DNA of 14,637 bases from JABIBU01 sp964464685. GTDB lineage: Bacteria > Patescibacteriota > Patescibacteriia > Magasanikbacterales > UBA922. A program made the translations under genes and the position numbers. The notes under the pieces were generated by a model. It worked only from the letters and a program-made list of their open reading frames with translations, ran no database searches and was not told the DNA's origin. Of this stretch, positions 12,516 through 14,637 are shown piece by piece. The first letter of the stretch is position 1, and the number at the start of each line of letters is the position of its first letter. The stretch covers positions 1-14,637 of the forward strand of contig CAYXGV010000028.1 in the NCBI GenBank assembly GCA_964464685.1, read 5' to 3'.

Positions 12516-12542
12516 AAAAAAAGAAATAATAAAATTTATTTC
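12516..12542 (-). terminator. AT-rich intrinsic terminator of the yidC unit
   Basis: On the minus strand, GAAATAA-ATTTTA-TTATTTC (12542-12523) followed by T7 (12522-12516), 10 bp after the stop of the unknown gene. The stem is weak because it is nearly all A-T. Confidence 0.6.
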
Positions 12543-12551
12543 GTGTAGTTA

Positions 12552-12863
12552 TTATTGATCTTTCCACTCACCTAATTGAATCAATAATTGTTTGAAATGT
12601 TCCGCCCTCCATTCCTGGGGATAATTATTGACAATCTGATCTTTATTTTTTCTAGCTCTATGTAAACCAAATTCATTACTAATTTTTCTTAATTTCTCTA
12701 TTAGTTCATGGTATAATTTATTGCCAACTTCAGTACTATATTCATTTCCTTCGGTTCGTCTTTTATGCATCAATAGGGCTCGTATTTTTTCCCCCCAACG
12801 TGGTGGCGGATTACTCGGACCACAATAATTTTCTGGAGAAAAAAATTCTTTTTGTTCGGTCAT
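12552..12863 (-). CDS. Conserved-looking small protein of unknown function
   Basis: 103 residues, soluble, charged, helical. I do not recognise a family. The N-terminal part is proline-rich (SPENYCGPSNPPPRWGEKIRALL); the rest is amphipathic helix with many K/R/E residues (HELIEKLRKISNEFGLHRARK) and ends WRAEHFKQLLIQLGEWKDQ. One cysteine, no signal peptide, no membrane segment. It is the last gene of the unit that starts with yidC, 59 bp behind the PRC-barrel gene, and is followed by an AT-rich terminator. Codon use resembles the neighbours, the frame is clean and context supports a real gene. It lacks a Shine-Dalgarno sequence, like most genes here. Confidence 0.65.
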   Translation of the reverse strand: MTEQKEFFSPENYCGPSNPPPRWGEKIRALLMHKRRTEGNEYSTEVGNKLYHELIEKLRKISNEFGLHRARKNKDQIVNNYPQEWRAEHFKQLLIQLGEWKDQ

Positions 12864-12897
12864 ATTTTTATTATTTTAATTCTTTGCTCATTACCAC

Positions 12898-12918
12898 TAG
12901 ACGCATTCAATGCGTTTC
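12898..12918. repeat. Short palindromic fragment (ACGCATT-C-AATGCGT)
   Basis: A 7+1+7 palindrome at 12901-12915 in the gap between the PRC-barrel gene and the unknown gene. The context resembles the 'GAGACGCATTCAATGCGTCTC' type of dispersed hairpin found in several phyla (from memory). It is partly degenerate and has no T-tract. Confidence 0.5.
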
Positions 12919-12922
12919 TACA

Positions 12923-13213
12923 TTACGTTTCTTCCCTCATCATCACCGGCTCAACCTTTGTTGGGGTACTCATCTTCTCTTCTTCTACTCCCACCTTCTT
13001 CACACCATCATCAACCACTAATTTAAATTCTTCAAATCTAATCACCTGATCACGACTGATTAAATATTGTTTTTTATTAAAATAATTTCCCACCTCATAC
13101 TGCAAAATATTTTGCAACTCAGTATCAAAAATAACATTAAAAACTTTCCCCAATTTTATCCCAGATTCAGTTTCAACAAACATCTTTTTTAATTGTATTA
13201 ATGAAAAACGCAT
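12923..13213 (-). CDS. PRC-barrel domain protein
   Basis: 96 residues. Residues 1-70 fit a single PRC-barrel: FVETESGIKLGKVFNVIFDTELQNILQYEVG (12-42), with the GxxLGKVxxVxFD core, then YLISRDQVIRFEEFKLVVDD. The C-terminal ~25 residues are acidic, then polar and disordered-looking. PRC-barrels occur in RimM (ribosome maturation) and the photosynthetic reaction centre H subunit, as well as in many stand-alone proteins of unknown role; this is a stand-alone form, not RimM. It sits 56 bp after yidC, so a link to membrane or ribosome-associated processes is possible but only inferred from position. Confidence 0.75.
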   Translation of the reverse strand: MRFSLIQLKKMFVETESGIKLGKVFNVIFDTELQNILQYEVGNYFNKKQYLISRDQVIRFEEFKLVVDDGVKKVGVEEEKMSTPTKVEPVMMREET

Positions 13214-13269
13214 AAAAGAAACAATTTAAAATATATTTTCTCCTGTGTGTATCATAACAATATAACAAT

Positions 13270-14034
13270 TTATTTAACAATCTCCCCCTCAATCACATTC
13301 CCAGCTGCTTTCTTTTTTTTATTAAAAACTACTAACTGTTGCAAAGCCATAAATAAAGTTGATAAAAACCAATAAAGGGTTAGGCCACCAGGCAATTTCA
13401 TACCAATTATAACTGTCAAAACTGGCATCATATACAACATTTGTTTATTCATCATACTAGCCATACCCTCGTCTTTGGCACCAGGGCCAGCATTTGCGGG
13501 TGGTTTTTTGCGACTCATCATCTTGGCTTGCCAAAACTGAGCTCCACCAGCCAAAAAAGCTAATACAATATTTGACTTACCTAACTCTAAAAATCCTAAA
13601 GATAAGGTGTTGATATGCCCTGGATTTTTTATAAAAGAATAAAGTGTGTCAAAATTATCAGTTGTGAGCCCCTGACGCAATACCCAATACAGTGCAATTA
13701 AAATTGGCAACTGAATCAAAAGTGGTAAACAAGACGCAAACGGATTAACTTTGTTTTCTTTGTACATCTTCATTGTTTCCTGAGCCACTTTTTGTTGATC
13801 ATCTTTATACTTCTTTTTCAACTCATCTAATCTTGGCTGCAAATCTGTCAAAGCCTTTTGTGATTTGATAGATGAAGAAGTCAATGGATAAAGCGCCAAC
13901 TTTATTAAAATTGTGACAATCAAAATAACAATACCAACATCTGGGATTAAATTATAAAGACCCACAAAAGCATTGAAAAGTGGCTGGTATAAAATAGTTT
14001 GAAATATTGCTGACATAAATTTTTCAATTGTCAT
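13270..14034 (-). CDS. yidC: Membrane protein insertase YidC/Oxa1 family (short form)
   Basis: Inserts and folds membrane proteins, alone or with SecYEG. 254 residues from the first ATG; the ATG at 14016 (MSAIFQTILYQPLFN) may be the real start, because the first ATG lies inside a dispersed-repeat fragment. The short, Gram-positive-like form lacks the large periplasmic domain. Seen in order: YQPLFNAFVGLYNLIP (16-31); TM1 VGIVILIVTILIKLALYPL (33-51), with K45 where E. coli has the groove arginine; the cytoplasmic helical hairpin LQPRLDELKKKYKDDQQKVAQETMKMYKENKVNPF (65-99); TM2 CLPLLIQLPILIALYWVL (102-119); TM3 near 154-168; and closing TM4-5 (199-236). The basic tail KKKKAAGNVIEGEIVK may contact ribosomes. 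It heads a unit with the PRC-barrel and unknown genes. rnpA and rpmH, often its neighbours, are absent here. Confidence 0.95.
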   Translation of the reverse strand: MTIEKFMSAIFQTILYQPLFNAFVGLYNLIPDVGIVILIVTILIKLALYPLTSSSIKSQKALTDLQPRLDELKKKYKDDQQKVAQETMKMYKENKVNPFASCLPLLIQLPILIALYWVLRQGLTTDNFDTLYSFIKNPGHINTLSLGFLELGKSNIVLAFLAGGAQFWQAKMMSRKKPPANAGPGAKDEGMASMMNKQMLYMMPVLTVIIGMKLPGGLTLYWFLSTLFMALQQLVVFNKKKKAAGNVIEGEIVK

Positions 14035-14092
14035 TCCGAGGCCATTCGACTTCGCTCAGGCCAGGCTCCGTAGCGGAATCCCTTTCCAAGAC
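14034..14092. repeat. GC-rich dispersed-repeat fragment upstream of yidC
   Basis: On the minus strand it reads GGGATTCCGCTACGGAGCCT, then GGCCTGAGCGAAGTCGAATG and GCCTCGGAATGAC. It resembles intergenic repeats ending in 'CTCGGAATGAC' that are common in environmental genomes (from memory). The ATG within GGAATGAC is the first in-frame start of yidC, so the repeat may have contributed six N-terminal residues or lie in its leader. Confidence 0.55.
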
Positions 14093-14164
14093 TCGAAAAA
14101 TGCATTACAGCCAAAATAGCCATAATCCTAACAACTCGTATGATTTTTATTATTAATAATTATC

Positions 14165-14256
14165 TTGAATTACGAAACAGGTGTCATGGCGGAAAAATGT
14201 GTCATTGCGAGGAAGACGATTCGCAATGACACACTAAAAACGGTTTCGTAATTCAA
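14165..14256. repeat. 92-bp nested palindromic element (MITE-like)
   Basis: The outer arms TTGAATTACGAAAC (14165-14178) and GTTTCGTAATTCAA (14243-14256) are perfect reverse complements. Inside lies a second perfect pair, TGTGTCATTGCGA (14198-14210) and TCGCAATGACACA (14221-14233), around GGAAGACGAT. A related GTGTCATGGCGG stands at 14181-14192. No open frame. The compact nested architecture suggests a non-autonomous mobile element or a cruciform-forming intergenic repeat. No T-tract follows, so a terminator role is unlikely. The rest of the 14035-14310 gap holds only AT-rich sequence; I could not place a convincing yidC promoter. Confidence 0.75.
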
Positions 14257-14310
14257 AGTAATTAGTAAAATGATTATATCATTTTATGATATTTTTTTCA
14301 AGGTTTGTTT

Positions 14311-14357
14311 AAAAAGCAAACCCCCGAACGAGCAGATTTGCTTCGTGCGTGGGGGGT
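14311..14357 (-). terminator. Intrinsic terminator of the zinc-finger gene
   Basis: On the minus strand, ACCCCCC...GGGGGT (14357-14320) with an inner ACGAAGCA/TGCTCGT stem, followed by TTGCTTTTT. It begins at the stop codon. Confidence 0.75.
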
Positions 14358-14572
14358 CAAGGCAGTTCGGGTAAATGACGAGGGCGTCTAAACACTCCCC
14401 GTTTTACCTTTCCACTACCTTTACAAAGATCACATTTGACACGGTCCAGCAAAGACAGCCATGCCCGAAACCTGTGGAATCGCAACAGAATAAAGCCCCT
14501 TCCCTTGCACTTCGAGCATGCCTGAATTGCTGACTCCTCATACCTTTTCGTCGTGACCATAGTCGTGTCCAT
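14357..14572 (-). CDS. Small DnaJ-type zinc-finger protein (two CxxCxGxG motifs)
   Basis: 71 residues with two motifs of the DnaJ cysteine-rich type: CSKCKGRG (19-26) and CDLCKGSG (47-54), enough for one zinc site. The rest is basic (RFHRFRAWLS, KVKRGVFRRPRHLPELP). Full DnaJ has four such motifs plus a J domain, so this is not DnaJ; single-pair zinc ribbons of this kind are found in small proteins that bind zinc, nucleic acid or polypeptides. Start chosen at the ATG at 14572 because AAGGAGG stands six bases upstream, the only strong Shine-Dalgarno sequence I found in the window. The frame is open 20 codons further upstream, but that part is low-complexity and overlaps the promoter. G+C is visibly higher (near half) than in neighbouring genes. 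It is a monocistronic unit with its own promoter and terminator; transfer from another lineage is possible. Confidence 0.75.
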   Translation of the reverse strand: MDTTMVTTKRYEESAIQACSKCKGRGFILLRFHRFRAWLSLLDRVKCDLCKGSGKVKRGVFRRPRHLPELP

Positions 14573-14596
14573 GATAACCCTCCTTCGTCTGTTATT

Positions 14597-14628
14597 ATTA
14601 TAATAACATCTTCCCCTATTTTTTTCAA
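14597..14628 (-). promoter_or_regulatory. Promoter and ribosome binding site region of the zinc-finger gene
   Basis: On the minus strand: -35 TTGAAA (14628-14623), 17-bp spacer, -10 TATTAT (14605-14600), with an overlapping TATAAT (14602-14597) at 20 bp. Downstream, AAGGAGGG lies six bases before the ATG at 14572. Confidence 0.7.
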
Positions 14629-14637
14629 ACAAAAAAA

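Noticed and set aside
12800..13049. Two plus-strand frames of 65-73 residues across the PRC-barrel and unknown genes
   Set aside because: They overlap two better-supported minus-strand genes and an intergenic palindrome.

Overview
The window looks like a chromosomal segment of an AT-rich candidate phylum radiation bacterium (Patescibacteria, Parcubacteria-like). This is inferred from the gene set: a short YidC without a periplasmic domain, a membrane-anchored DUF4015 glycoside hydrolase-like protein, a wHTH/nucleotidyltransferase protein next to an O-antigen ligase family protein, and almost no Shine-Dalgarno sequences. No 16S rRNA or marker set is present to place it further. The genetic code appears standard: prfB encodes an RF2 with an SPF motif, and two genes end in TGA.

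Every gene I accept lies on the minus strand, so transcription runs from high to low coordinates. From the right edge: a small GC-richer zinc-finger gene with its own promoter and terminator (14.3-14.6 kb); a repeat-filled gap; a yidC unit (yidC, PRC-barrel protein, unknown protein, terminator; 12.5-14.0 kb); a probable type II restriction-modification pair (HNH endonuclease, then beta-class DNA methyltransferase; 10.5-12.4 kb); and a nucleotidyltransferase gene followed by the O-antigen ligase/polymerase gene (7.8-10.5 kb). Next comes a probable 150-nt rod-shaped RNA gene with its own promoter and terminator (7.64-7.82 kb), then groES-groEL under a CIRCE operator (5.4-7.6 kb). An AbiE-like two-gene operon read from a consensus promoter as a leaderless message follows (4.4-5.3 kb), then a gene-free structured stretch (4.0-4.35 kb) and prfB, tsaC/ywlC, the DUF4015 gene and the start of rsmA (1-3.9 kb).

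The most unusual content is repetitive. (1) At least ten short tandem arrays, nearly all with a 7-bp period but each built on a different word, lie between genes and inside rsmA and the O-antigen ligase gene. Within genes they are always in the orientation that avoids stop codons. (2) GC-rich palindromes are embedded in or abut several of these arrays. (3) An AT-rich intergenic element with inverted arms occurs three times, each time just upstream of a start codon. (4) A 92-bp nested palindrome lies upstream of yidC. Two intergenic regions look like structured RNA genes. All structure, promoter and terminator calls were made by eye.
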